Assembly: GCF_001570965.1 (NCBI RefSeq)
Contig: NZ_BCSR01000004.1
Span: 62,001 to 126,000, forward strand
Origin: Janibacter corallicola NBRC 107790
GTDB lineage: Bacteria; Actinomycetota; Actinomycetes; Actinomycetales; Dermatophilaceae
Length of the DNA stretch: 64,000 nucleotides
Direction of reading: 5' to 3'
The notes beneath the pieces were generated by a model. That model worked only from the letters and a program-made list of their open reading frames with translations, was not told the DNA's origin and made no database searches. Both the position numbers and the translations under genes were made by a program. Positions 1 through 7,827 of the stretch are shown in pieces (the stretch's first letter is position 1; each line of letters opens with the position of its first letter).

Positions 1-1001
1 TGGTAGATCCGCACCGCCTCCTCCCCCTCGCCGAGGACGGTCGTGGAGTGGATGACCGAGCGGGCCGGCGGGGCCACCCGCATCAGGTGCAGACCGAGGT
101 CCTTGGAGAGCCGCTCGAAGGCAGCGACCCCGCGCACGCTGTTGCCGTGCCGGTCCAGCCGCGGCGAGAAGGTCGAGATCCCGACCTGCCCGGGCAGCGC
201 GCCGATGATCCCGCCCCCGACGCCGCTCTTGGCCGGGATGCCGACCGAGGAGACCCAGTCGCCGGCGGAGTCGTACATGCCGCAGGTGAGCATGACCGAG
301 AGCAGGTGCCGGACCTGGTCCCCGTCGAAGACCCGCTTGCCCGTCACCGGCTGCACGCCCGCGTTGGCCAGCGTCGCCGCCATGACCGCGAGGTCGCGGG
401 CGGTGACGAGCACCGAACACTGCCGCGAGTAGGCGTCGACGACGTCCTCGGCGGAGTCGGTGATGATGCCGTGGCTGCGCAGCATGTGGGCGATGGCCAG
501 GTTGCGATCGCTCGCGGCCATCTCGGAGTGCCAGACCTGCTCGTCGACCGAGAGCTCGCGCCCGGCCAAGTCGGAGAGCAGCTGGATGATCTGCTCGACG
601 CGCCCCTGCGGGCTGGTCGTGTCATCGCCGACGAGGGTGTGGGCGGTGATCGCCCCGGCATTGATCATCGGGTTCAGCGGCCGTCCGGAGCCCTCCTCGA
701 GGGAGATCTCGTCGAAAGGCTCGCCGGAGGGCTCGACGTCGATCTTCTCCAGCACGTGGGAGAGGCCGCGCTCCCGCACCGCCAGCCCGTAGGCGAAGGC
801 CTTCGAGATGGACTGGATCGTGAACTCCCGCTCCGCGTCACCGACGGCGTAGACCTCGCCGTCCACGGTGGCCACCGCCAGGCCGAAGCGGTCCGGGTCG
901 ACCTTGGCCAGCTCGGGGATGTACGAGGCCGGCTCGCCCCGCAGGTTCGGTGCGCAGGCGGTCACGACCTCGTCGAGGTAGTCGGGGACCGGGTTCTCCA
1001 T
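1..1001 (-). CDS. glsA: Glutaminase A (3' end outside window)
   Basis: Hydrolyses L-glutamine to glutamate and ammonia in the cytoplasm. The translation begins MENPVPDYLDEVV and carries the serine beta-lactamase-like glutaminase signatures: the catalytic S-x-x-K in FTIQSISKAFAYG, then NPMINAGAI, then the glycine-rich AKSGVGGGIIGALPGQVG. At least 333 codons are present, and the stop lies before base 1, so this is a C-terminally incomplete copy because of the window edge, not decay. The ATG start is the only one near the expected N-terminus. It is the first of a minus-strand pair with no obvious functional link to the MerR gene upstream. Family assignment is firm; nothing seen indicates its regulation. 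Confidence 0.93.
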   Translation of the reverse strand, partial: MENPVPDYLDEVVTACAPNLRGEPASYIPELAKVDPDRFGLAVATVDGEVYAVGDAEREFTIQSISKAFAYGLAVRERGLSHVLEKIDVEPSGEPFDEISLEEGSGRPLNPMINAGAITAHTLVGDDTTSPQGRVEQIIQLLSDLAGRELSVDEQVWHSEMAASDRNLAIAHMLRSHGIITDSAEDVVDAYSRQCSVLVTARDLAVMAATLANAGVQPVTGKRVFDGDQVRHLLSVMLTCGMYDSAGDWVSSVGIPAKSGVGGGIIGALPGQVGISTFSPRLDRHGNSVRGVAAFERLSKDLGLHLMRVAPPARSVIHSTTVLGEGEEAVRIY

Positions 1002-1055
1002 GGCTGCGATCCTCGCATGCCGCCTCGCCGGCCGATCAGGACGAAGGGGGGACGC

Positions 1056-1895
1056 TCAGGCGAGCGGCATGCACACCTCGGTCACCAGGTCCTCCGGCGC
1101 GATCGTTGTCGGGTCGGAGAGGTACCGGTTGGAGCCGAGCACCTCGATCGGGTCATCGCGGCCGTTGCGGGGTGCCGGCGTGAGCCTCTTGTCTCGCACG
1201 AACTCGTCGATACGGGCGTGCGCCTCGGTGATCAGGCTGTAGGGCCCTTCGACCCGGGCCATGACGACCCGCTGCTCGGGGACCTCGTGGACCTCGACGG
1301 GCTCGGTCGCGGAGGTGCCGGTCGGCACCGGCACCCACACCGAGATGTCCGGGTCGGACTCGCGGTAGTCGGGGTCGTGCTCGAGCGCGCCGCCCGGGCC
1401 GATCGGGGCGATCCCCTGCTGACCGAGCAAGGGCATCAGTTGGCCCCACAGCACCCCTTCCTGGTCGTAGGCGGGGATCACTCCGCGGAGCGCGACGATG
1501 GTACGTGCGGGGACGACCTCGGCGGTGACGGTGATGGGCATGGCGGATCCTTCCTGATCCAGGAGCTGGTCGATGAGGGCCAGTCGCTCCCGGGCGGCAC
1601 GCAGCTCATTCCCGAGGGACTCCCGTTGCAGGACCAGGGCCTGCCGGTAGCTCTCGGTGCCGCGCGCGGAGAGGAGGACCGATATGGCCGAGACGGTGAA
1701 GCCGACGTCGCGCAGCCGTCGCACGTGCGCGGCCTCGGCGAGCTGCTCCTCGGCGTAGCGGCGGTAGCCACTCGTCGGGTCGACCTCGGCGGGCACGAGG
1801 ACGCCGTGCTCGCCGTAGTGGCGCAGCATCCGCACGCTGAGGCGACTCCTGGAGGAGAACTCCCCGATCGACATGAGCCTGACGGTCCCGGTCAT
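1056..1895 (-). CDS. MerR-family regulator with GyrI-like effector domain
   Basis: DNA-binding transcription regulator of about 279 residues. The N-terminal winged helix is typical MerR (IGEFSSRSRLSVRMLRHYGE, then GYRRYAEEQLAEA), followed by a coiled dimerisation helix (about residues 80-115). A C-terminal AraC-effector/GyrI-like domain (from about residue 120, TAEVVPARTIVALRG) is the fold that binds drugs or small aromatic ligands in BmrR-type regulators. I chose the ATG giving MTGTVRLMSIGEF; a GTG nine bases upstream and an ATG 21 bases downstream are also possible. It lies about 75 bases beyond the 3' end of the flavin reductase/IclR fusion, so it could contribute to control of the auxin locus, but this is inference. 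Confidence 0.85.
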   Translation of the reverse strand: MTGTVRLMSIGEFSSRSRLSVRMLRHYGEHGVLVPAEVDPTSGYRRYAEEQLAEAAHVRRLRDVGFTVSAISVLLSARGTESYRQALVLQRESLGNELRAARERLALIDQLLDQEGSAMPITVTAEVVPARTIVALRGVIPAYDQEGVLWGQLMPLLGQQGIAPIGPGGALEHDPDYRESDPDISVWVPVPTGTSATEPVEVHEVPEQRVVMARVEGPYSLITEAHARIDEFVRDKRLTPAPRNGRDDPIEVLGSNRYLSDPTTIAPEDLVTEVCMPLA

Positions 1896-1971
1896 GGGGA
1901 CCACCCTGTCGCCTCACACCGTGTGAGGGTCAATACGGGCCCTTCGTCTCGCCGAAGGGGGGCCCACCGGA

Positions 1972-3168
1972 TCAGGCGTGCGCCGCCTCCACGAAGAGGG
2001 TGGCCTCCAGCTCCTTGACCGCGGCGCGCAGGTCCTCGATCCACTCCAGCACCTTCGCGCCGCTGGTCCCGCGCGGCAGCTGGGCGAGCCTGAGCATGCG
2101 ACACGGCCGACCATCGGGGTCGTGGACGGTGGCGACGAGCATGCCGACGTCGTACTCCTGCTCGGCCACGATGTCCCGCATCCGATAGCTCACCGAGACC
2201 TCGGCGATGGACTGCTTGATCTCCCGCTGGGTCGTCGGGGTGACCCGGTCGTCCGCGTAGCGGTGTGTCGCGGCATGCAGCTCCCGGTACGGGTCGAGCT
2301 TGCCGGACGGCAGGAAGGACATGAGGTACCCGTGCTCGCGTGCGAACTCCAACCGGTCCCGGAAGGTGGCGCGGGTCTCGTCGTCGATGGCCCCCTTCGC
2401 CAGCCACTCCTCCTGGGCCTCCTTGGACAGCTCGGCGACCCACACGTCCGCGATCGGTGGGATGATCGGTACCCGGGTGCCCAGCCCGTCACGCGGGTTG
2501 ACACCGTCACCGACGGCGGTGGCGACCGCGGCGAGCTCGACCTGGTCGACGACCGTGAGCAGCGATGCCTCGCACCGGTGTTTCGTCGCGATCGAGGCGA
2601 GCAGGTGACGGCCGCGGCTCGCCTGCTGCACGGCCCCGATGATGTCGTTGTCGTGGTCGATGCGCGCCAGCAGCGGGGGGACCGCGAAACCGCCGTAGCC
2701 GCCCTGGAAGAAGATCAGCGGGGCCTTGGGATTGTTGACCGCCATGTCGTCGATGGCGCAGAGGGCGATGTAGTGGTCGCCCGCGTCGATGACCCGGTCC
2801 AGGTGCACGTCGAGCCAGGCGAGCGAGCCGTGCAGCATCGGCGCACCGGAGGAACAGGGGGACCAGTTGATCCCCGCGAGCTTGTCGTGCCGGCGACTGG
2901 CGATCGTGCGCCCGATCGCTTCCTGCTCGTCCGTGAGGACGTTGATGCACAGGCTCTCGCACTCGCGGAGCCTGGCGAAGGTGTACGAGGAACACATCGG
3001 GAGGAAGGCCACGAGTGGTGGCTCCATCGAGACCGACGTGAAGGTCCCGACGATCATCGCCAGGGCCTCGCCATCCGGATGCACGCCCGTCACGATGACG
3101 ACACCCGTCGGGTAGTGGCCCATGACCTCGCGAAACGTCGAGGGTTCAAAACAGGTGGCTGCAGCCAT
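1972..3168 (-). CDS. iacG: Flavin reductase fused to IclR-like effector domain (IacG-like)
   Basis: Predicted NAD(P)H:flavin reductase supplying reduced flavin to a two-component monooxygenase. Residues about 1-165 form the FMN-binding split barrel (HYPTGVVIVTG, TFTSVSMEPPLVAFLP, LCINVL). Residues about 175-398 resemble the effector-binding half of IclR regulators (AREHGYLMSF; a DVGMLVATVHD strand), without any helix-turn-helix. Proteobacterial IacG proteins are normally single-domain and under 200 residues, so this 398-residue fusion is unusual. By analogy with Acinetobacter p-hydroxyphenylacetate hydroxylase reductase C1, whose extra C-terminal domain makes flavin reduction substrate-responsive, the tail may sense indole-3-acetate (inference). 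The ATG has an AAGGAGG ribosome site nine bases upstream. It is divergent from the amidase gene. The iacG name rests on context. Confidence 0.82.
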   Translation of the reverse strand: MAAATCFEPSTFREVMGHYPTGVVIVTGVHPDGEALAMIVGTFTSVSMEPPLVAFLPMCSSYTFARLRECESLCINVLTDEQEAIGRTIASRRHDKLAGINWSPCSSGAPMLHGSLAWLDVHLDRVIDAGDHYIALCAIDDMAVNNPKAPLIFFQGGYGGFAVPPLLARIDHDNDIIGAVQQASRGRHLLASIATKHRCEASLLTVVDQVELAAVATAVGDGVNPRDGLGTRVPIIPPIADVWVAELSKEAQEEWLAKGAIDDETRATFRDRLEFAREHGYLMSFLPSGKLDPYRELHAATHRYADDRVTPTTQREIKQSIAEVSVSYRMRDIVAEQEYDVGMLVATVHDPDGRPCRMLRLAQLPRGTSGAKVLEWIEDLRAAVKELEATLFVEAAHA

Positions 3169-3339
3169 TGAGCCTGCCTCCTTCTCGTGGCTTCATTGCC
3201 CGTCCACGCCCCCTGCCGGCGCGGTGGATCGCCCAGAAACTAGGCAACAAAAGACTGCGTCGACAGTGGAGAAACCTTTACTTGATTGCGTGATGGTGAA
3301 GCGGCAATCTGAGGGCGATCGCAGAAGGAGGGTCCAACG
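3169..3339. promoter_or_regulatory. Divergent promoter region iacG / iacH
   Basis: 171 bases between two divergently transcribed starts, with noticeably lower GC than the flanks around positions 3237-3300 (GAAACTAGGCAACAAAAG and GAAACCTTTACTTGATTG). It must hold promoters for both the flavin reductase/IclR fusion and the amidase-iacI-response regulator transcript. An AAGGAGG site at about 3325-3332 serves the downstream GTG start. I see no long inverted repeat, and exact promoter elements cannot be assigned by eye. Confidence 0.5.
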
Positions 3340-4647
3340 GTGGACCGTGGCAGGACATGTGTCGGCGGGTTGCTGGACGACCTGGAGGAGGTCCATTCGG
3401 GACGACGGGGGGCGGGCGAGCTCGTCGCCGCCGCGCAGCAACGCATCGAGACGCACGACTCGCAGGTCCGGGCCTGGGCCCAGTTGTCGCAGAACGCGTC
3501 CCGTGACGCCGAGGCGGTGGACGCCCGGACCGACTCGCCACCGCTGAGGGGCGCCGTCGTCGGCGTCAAGGACATCATCGACGTCGCCGGCCTGCCGACC
3601 CGCTGCGGATCCCCCGCGACGACGTCGCCGGACCCCGCGGCGGCCAGCGCCACGATCGTCCGCCGGATCGAGGAGCTCGGTGCGGTGTCGCTCGGCAAGA
3701 CGGAGACGACCGAGTACGCGTACTTCGCTCCTGCACCGACCATCAACCCGGTCGCCCCGGACCGCACCCCCGGTGGGTCCTCCAGCGGCTCGGCTGCGGC
3801 CGTGGCCGCGGGGATGGTGCCGCTGGCCCTGGGGTCACAGACCGCGGGTTCGACGACGCGACCAGCGTCCTACTGCGGCGTGGTCGGGATGGTCCTCGCG
3901 CACGGCTCGGTCGACCTCGCAGGCATCGCCGGGCTGAGCCCCTCGCTGGACTCGCTGGGCCTGCTCACCCGCACCGTCTCCGACGTCGCCCACGTGCACC
4001 AGCTCCTGGTGGGGTCGGGAGCACCCGCCGACCCGTCCGGGCGCACCCCGGTCCACGTCTGGCGCGGCCACGACCTGGCGGTCGGGACGTCCATGTCCGC
4101 AGCGGTCGAGGCAGCGGCGGCGGGGCTCTCCGACGAGGGGTGTCCGGTCACCGAGCTGGACTGGGACGACCACGTCTTCACCCTCGTGCGGGACCACCCG
4201 ATCGTCATGGCCCACGAGGCCGCCGCATCCCGGCCCGACCTGCTCCAGCGCTCGTCGGACATCAGCCTCCAGCTCACCCAGCTGCTCGAGCAGGGACGCG
4301 GGATCGGCGAGGAGACCTACCAGCAGGCGCTCGTGCGCTGCGCCACGTCGCGGAGCCGCCTCGAGCAGTTCCTCGACGAGAACGGAGGAGTCATCATCGG
4401 GCCGGCTGCGCAGGGCCCGGCGCCCGAGAGGTCGACCGGCACCGGCTCCCCCGAGCTCAGTCGTCCCTGGCAGGCGATGGGCCTGCCCGTCGTCACCGTG
4501 CCGGGCGCCCGCACCGCCGAGGGACTGCCCCTTGGCATCCAGGTCGTCGGGATCCCCGGGCAGGAGTCCCGGATCTTCGCCGTCGCCCGGACACTCGAGC
4601 GCGTCCTGGCACAGACATCGACGACCACACCGTCGGGAAAGGCGTGA
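3340..4647 (+). CDS. iacH: Amidase signature enzyme (IacH-like)
   Basis: Amidase-signature hydrolase of 435 residues. The Ser-cisSer-Lys triad is visible as K77 (GVKDIIDVAG), S147 (TPGGSSSGSAAAVA) and S171 (QTAGSTTRPASYCG). The family hydrolyses carboxamides; in iac loci the IacH amidase is a conserved member, although its exact step is not settled and it is not always needed for growth on indole-3-acetate. The GTG start is supported by AAGGAGG eight bases upstream. It is followed after one base by the small iacI-like gene and then, with overlap, by a response regulator, so all three should be cotranscribed. Alternatives are indoleacetamide hydrolase or a general aryl-amidase. Confidence 0.83.
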   Translation: MDRGRTCVGGLLDDLEEVHSGRRGAGELVAAAQQRIETHDSQVRAWAQLSQNASRDAEAVDARTDSPPLRGAVVGVKDIIDVAGLPTRCGSPATTSPDPAAASATIVRRIEELGAVSLGKTETTEYAYFAPAPTINPVAPDRTPGGSSSGSAAAVAAGMVPLALGSQTAGSTTRPASYCGVVGMVLAHGSVDLAGIAGLSPSLDSLGLLTRTVSDVAHVHQLLVGSGAPADPSGRTPVHVWRGHDLAVGTSMSAAVEAAAAGLSDEGCPVTELDWDDHVFTLVRDHPIVMAHEAAASRPDLLQRSSDISLQLTQLLEQGRGIGEETYQQALVRCATSRSRLEQFLDENGGVIIGPAAQGPAPERSTGTGSPELSRPWQAMGLPVVTVPGARTAEGLPLGIQVVGIPGQESRIFAVARTLERVLAQTSTTTPSGKA

Positions 4648-4648
4648 C

Positions 4649-4921
4649 ATGGAGACCCTGATCGAGAACGACCACATGTTCCTCGTCTGCTACGAGGACA
4701 CCTTCGGCTACGGCTGGCGACACGTGGACCTCTTCGTCCACGACGAGCAGGGGCGCGAGGTCAACTGGGTCCACTGGGCTGTCGACGCCGACGGCCCGGA
4801 GGCGGCAGATGCCTCCATCGCCCGGGTGGAGCCCACCCTGCGCCGCACCACCGACTGGCAGCACGCCGTGAGCGCCGCTGGCATGAACTACTGGACGGCG
4901 GACGCCGCGTGGGCCACGTGA
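4649..4921 (+). CDS. iacI: Small IacI-like protein
   Basis: A 90-residue acidic protein, rich in aromatic residues and His (METLIENDHMFLVCYED, WRHVDLFVHDEQGREVNWVHW), with no signal peptide or membrane segment. Its size, its position directly behind the amidase and its company among iac homologues identify it as the IacI-type small protein of auxin-degradation loci; catalytic residues cannot be pointed out. The ATG lies one base after the amidase stop, indicating translational coupling, and its 3' end overlaps the response regulator start by 13 bases. The name is based mainly on context and general resemblance; a direct alignment with Pseudomonas putida 1290 IacI would decide it. Confidence 0.65.
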   Translation: METLIENDHMFLVCYEDTFGYGWRHVDLFVHDEQGREVNWVHWAVDADGPEAADASIARVEPTLRRTTDWQHAVSAAGMNYWTADAAWAT

Positions 4922-5568
4922 GCCCCGATGGGTCCGGCGACCCCGATCCCGATGACGTCCCCGACACCGTCGTGTACGTCATCGACGACGACGCGGCCGT
5001 GTGCGAGTCGGTCTCGTGGCTCCTGGGGAGCATCGACATCACGCCCGAGGTGCACCACCGGGCGGACACCTTCCTCGAGGCCTACGACGGGTCGCACCCG
5101 GCCTGCCTGATCCTCGACATGCGGATGCCGCGGATGAGCGGCGCCCGGCTGCAGACGGAGCTGAACGAGAGCGCCCCTCATGCGGCGATCATCTTCGTCT
5201 CCGCCCACGGGGACATCAAGATGTCGGTGACCGCGATGCAGGAGGGCGCGCTGCACTTCCTCGAGAAGCCCTACGAGCCCCAGCAGCTGCTCGACCTCGT
5301 GCAGGAGGGGATCGTCGTCGCGCGGGAGCAGTTCGTCGAGCACGCCACCCGCCTCGACGTCCAGCGGCGGATCGACTCCCTGACCCGGCGGGAGAAGGAG
5401 ATCCTGCAGCTGGTCATCGAGGGCCTGCCGAGCCAGAACATCGCTCGCCAGCTCGGGATGAGCGTGAAGACCGTCGACGTCCACCGGGCCCGCATCAAGG
5501 CCAAGACCGGCGCCGACAGCATCAACACCCTGGTCCGGGACGTCCTGCGGTACCACGCCACCGTCTGA
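4909..5568 (+). CDS. FixJ/StyR-type LuxR response regulator
   Basis: Two-component response regulator of 219 residues. The receiver domain spans about residues 20-140, with acidic pocket D26-D28, phosphoacceptor D70 (LILDMRMPRMSG), S98 and K120 (HFLEKP). The output domain is a LuxR/GerE helix-turn-helix (about 158-215, LTRREKEILQLVIEG and MSVKTVDVHRARIKAKTG). The receiver plus SAHGDIKMSV pattern is that of the FixJ/TodT/StyR group, which controls aromatic catabolism. The GTG start overlaps the end of iacI, so it is cotranscribed with iacH-iacI. Its probable partner is the PAS-containing kinase at the other end of the locus (start 10804), making a split FixL/FixJ-like pair around the catabolic operon (inference). 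Confidence 0.9.
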   Translation: MGHVSPDGSGDPDPDDVPDTVVYVIDDDAAVCESVSWLLGSIDITPEVHHRADTFLEAYDGSHPACLILDMRMPRMSGARLQTELNESAPHAAIIFVSAHGDIKMSVTAMQEGALHFLEKPYEPQQLLDLVQEGIVVAREQFVEHATRLDVQRRIDSLTRREKEILQLVIEGLPSQNIARQLGMSVKTVDVHRARIKAKTGADSINTLVRDVLRYHATV

Positions 5569-5585
5569 TGCCGGTGACGTGAGGC

Positions 5586-6536
5586 TCAGTAGTAGTCGAG
5601 CCGCAGCAGCGGCGAGGTGCACCGCGAGACGCAGACGGTGATCAGCTCACCGGACTCCTTCTCACTCTTGGTGAGCACGCTGTCGCGGTGGTCGACATCC
5701 CCTTCGAGGACCTCCATGATGCACGTGCCGCAGATTCCCTCCTGGCACGAGGTGTCGACGTCCGCGCCCCCTTCGCGCAGGACCTCGACGATGGTGCGGT
5801 CCGCGGGCACGTGGAAGGTCTCGCCCTCGAGCTCGACGTCGAAGGCGGAGTCCTCGCCGGTGGTCTCCTGCTCCGCAGGGCGGAAGTTCTCCTTGTGGAC
5901 GCGTTCCTCGTCCACGTACTCCAGGGCCACGTGCATGACCATGTCCATGAAGGGCTCGGGGCCACACATGTACAGGTGGGTGTCCTCCGGGAGGTCCGCG
6001 AGCGCCTCCCGCAGCAGGGCGTCGTGCTCCTCGAGTGGTGTCCCCAGGTGCGGGTGCAGCTTCTGCGGGCACTTCTCCTGCAGCAGTCCGAGGAAGGCGG
6101 CCTCCTCGGAGCTGCGCGCGAAGTAGTGCAGGTCGAAGTCGCCGTCGTGCACATCGAGGTACCTGGCGATGCTCAGCATCGGCGTGATCCCGATCCCGGC
6201 GGCCATGAGCACGTGGTGCTTGGCCTCGGGCACGATCTGCAGCAGGTTGCGCGGGCTGCTGATCTGGATGACGTCCCCGACCTGCAGTGCGTGCAGCGCC
6301 TCGGACCCACCGCGCGAGTGTGGCTCACACTTGACCGCGACCGTGTACGAGTCCGGGTCCTCGGGCCGGCTGCACAACGAGTACTGCCGCGTGATGGCCG
6401 TCGGGCCCACGACGTCGACGTGGGCCCCGGCCTCGTACACGCCGAGCGGCTCGCCGTCGACGCGCACGAGGCGCAGTGACTTCACCTGCGCCGACTCCTC
6501 GATGATCTCCGCGACGCGGACATCGATGAGACTCAT
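5586..6536 (-). CDS. iacF: Dioxygenase reductase, FMN/NAD/2Fe-2S (IacF-like)
   Basis: Phthalate-dioxygenase-reductase-type electron transfer protein of 316 residues. In order it has an FMN-binding beta barrel (RQYSLCSRPED), an NAD domain (LMAAGIGITPMLS; LYMCGPEPFMD) and a C-terminal plant-type [2Fe-2S] ferredoxin domain (DTSCQEGICGTCIMEV with the fourth Cys in VCVSRC). It passes electrons from NADH to the Rieske centre of the terminal oxygenase encoded just upstream in the same operon. It starts 27 bases after the SDR gene ends. In iac clusters this is IacF, reductase partner of IacC/IacD. VanB is a close family alternative, but there is no VanA-like enzyme here. Confidence 0.9.
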   Translation of the reverse strand: MSLIDVRVAEIIEESAQVKSLRLVRVDGEPLGVYEAGAHVDVVGPTAITRQYSLCSRPEDPDSYTVAVKCEPHSRGGSEALHALQVGDVIQISSPRNLLQIVPEAKHHVLMAAGIGITPMLSIARYLDVHDGDFDLHYFARSSEEAAFLGLLQEKCPQKLHPHLGTPLEEHDALLREALADLPEDTHLYMCGPEPFMDMVMHVALEYVDEERVHKENFRPAEQETTGEDSAFDVELEGETFHVPADRTIVEVLREGGADVDTSCQEGICGTCIMEVLEGDVDHRDSVLTKSEKESGELITVCVSRCTSPLLRLDYY

Positions 6537-6563
6537 GCCTATTCCCTCCCGAGGGTGCTGCGC

Positions 6564-7325
6564 TCAGCGCAGGTACAGACCACCGTTGATGTCCCAGCAG
6601 GCGCCGGTGACGAAGCCCGCGTTCTCCTGCGCGAACAACGACACCGTGTCCGCGATGAACGAGGCGTCACCGAGGCGGCCGACGGGGATCGAGGACACCA
6701 CGGCGGCCAGCTTGTCCTCGGGGACCGTGTCGTGCACGACCGGCAGGTCGTGCGGGCCCGGCGAGATCGCGTTGACCGTGACCCCGGAGGCGGCCAGCTG
6801 CCGCGCGAAGACCTTCGTCAGGGTGATGATCCCGCCCTTGGAGGTCGCGTAGTGGGCGCCGGTTGCCGTCCCACCGTTCTCCCCCGCGAGCGAGGCCATG
6901 TTGATGATGCGTCCGTGGCCCTGCTCTGCCATGGCGACGCCGAAGACCTGGCACCCGAAGAAGACGCTGCCGCTGTTGACGGACAGCACTCCGAGGAACT
7001 CCTCGGCGTCGAGGGTCATCGTGTCCGCGGCCCGGGTGAGGGCGGCGTTGTTGACGAGCACGGTCGGCTCGCCCCACGCGTCCCGCAGGTGCTCCAGTGC
7101 CGCCTCGAAGTCCGGCTTTCGGGAGACGTCGAGCCTGCGGAAGTCACTGGTGGTGCCGTCGGGCGAGAGGTCCTCGGCCAGCCGGTGGCCGGCCGCCTCG
7201 TCGACGTCGGTGACGAGCACGCGGAAGCCGTCGCGGTGCAGGCGCCGGCTGATCGCCTCACCCATGCCGCCCGCGGCGCCGGTCACGACGGCGACGGGCG
7301 CCCCCTTCGACACTGACTCGGTCAT
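6564..7325 (-). CDS. iacE: Short-chain dehydrogenase/reductase (IacE-like)
   Basis: Classical SDR of 253 residues: nucleotide-binding TGAAGGMG (residues 15-22), NNAA at 92-95, and catalytic S145, Y159 and K163 (GAHYATSKGG). In iac pathways IacE is an SDR reported to act on the hydroxylated indole-3-acetate intermediate on the way to dioxindole-3-acetate. I prefer the ATG giving MTESVSKG because AAGGGG lies five bases upstream; a GTG six bases earlier overlaps that ribosome site. It sits eleven bases after the dioxygenase small subunit in the iacABCDEF operon. Substrate is inferred from context; as a bare SDR it could also be a dihydrodiol dehydrogenase. Confidence 0.85.
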   Translation of the reverse strand: MTESVSKGAPVAVVTGAAGGMGEAISRRLHRDGFRVLVTDVDEAAGHRLAEDLSPDGTTSDFRRLDVSRKPDFEAALEHLRDAWGEPTVLVNNAALTRAADTMTLDAEEFLGVLSVNSGSVFFGCQVFGVAMAEQGHGRIINMASLAGENGGTATGAHYATSKGGIITLTKVFARQLAASGVTVNAISPGPHDLPVVHDTVPEDKLAAVVSSIPVGRLGDASFIADTVSLFAQENAGFVTGACWDINGGLYLR

Positions 7326-7335
7326 GGCCACCCCT

Positions 7336-7827
7336 TCAGAGCAGGAATCCCGCGGCGGGCACGTGCTCGTCGCTGTTGAGCAGGCGGACGACCTTCTCCG
7401 CGATCCGGTCGCCGGACTCGTCCAGCACGATGCGGTGGGTCACCGTCGCACCGAGCGTGAGGGTGTTGCCCCGCTTGTACGCCACGAGGACCTGGACCGA
7501 GCGAAGGGAGACGTGCGAGTCGTCGACGTCCGTCACCGTGAAGCGGGAGACGGTCCGGACAGTTCGGGCGGCCGCGACCGCCGACTGCGAGTAGCCCCCG
7601 ACCATGCGCTCCACGCGCATCCGGCGCATCCGCGCGTCGTCGTAGACCATGTTGAGCGAGGACGCGTGGTCATCACCCTCCTGGTCGATCGGGATGACGT
7701 ACATCGCGTCGTCGGTGTACAGCTTCTCCCACGTCTCGTACTGCTTGTCGTCGAGCAGCTCGGCCTCGTGCCAGACCAGCTCGATCGCCCGGGCGACCCG
7801 GGTGTCCGTCAGCACCGCCTCAGTCAT
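7336..7827 (-). CDS. iacD: Aromatic ring-hydroxylating dioxygenase small subunit (IacD-like)
   Basis: Beta subunit of a Rieske non-heme iron oxygenase, 163 residues, with the cone-shaped NTF2/SnoaL-like fold pattern of this family (LDDKQYETWEKLYTDDAMYV, then RMVGGYSQSAVAAARTVR). Beta subunits have a structural role in the alpha3beta3 hexamer. Its ATG lies inside the 3' end of the large-subunit gene (8-base overlap), so the two subunits are translationally coupled. Length is normal for the family. Assignment as IacD follows from pairing with IacC and the gene order. Confidence 0.9.
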   Translation of the reverse strand: MTEAVLTDTRVARAIELVWHEAELLDDKQYETWEKLYTDDAMYVIPIDQEGDDHASSLNMVYDDARMRRMRVERMVGGYSQSAVAAARTVRTVSRFTVTDVDDSHVSLRSVQVLVAYKRGNTLTLGATVTHRIVLDESGDRIAEKVVRLLNSDEHVPAAGFLL

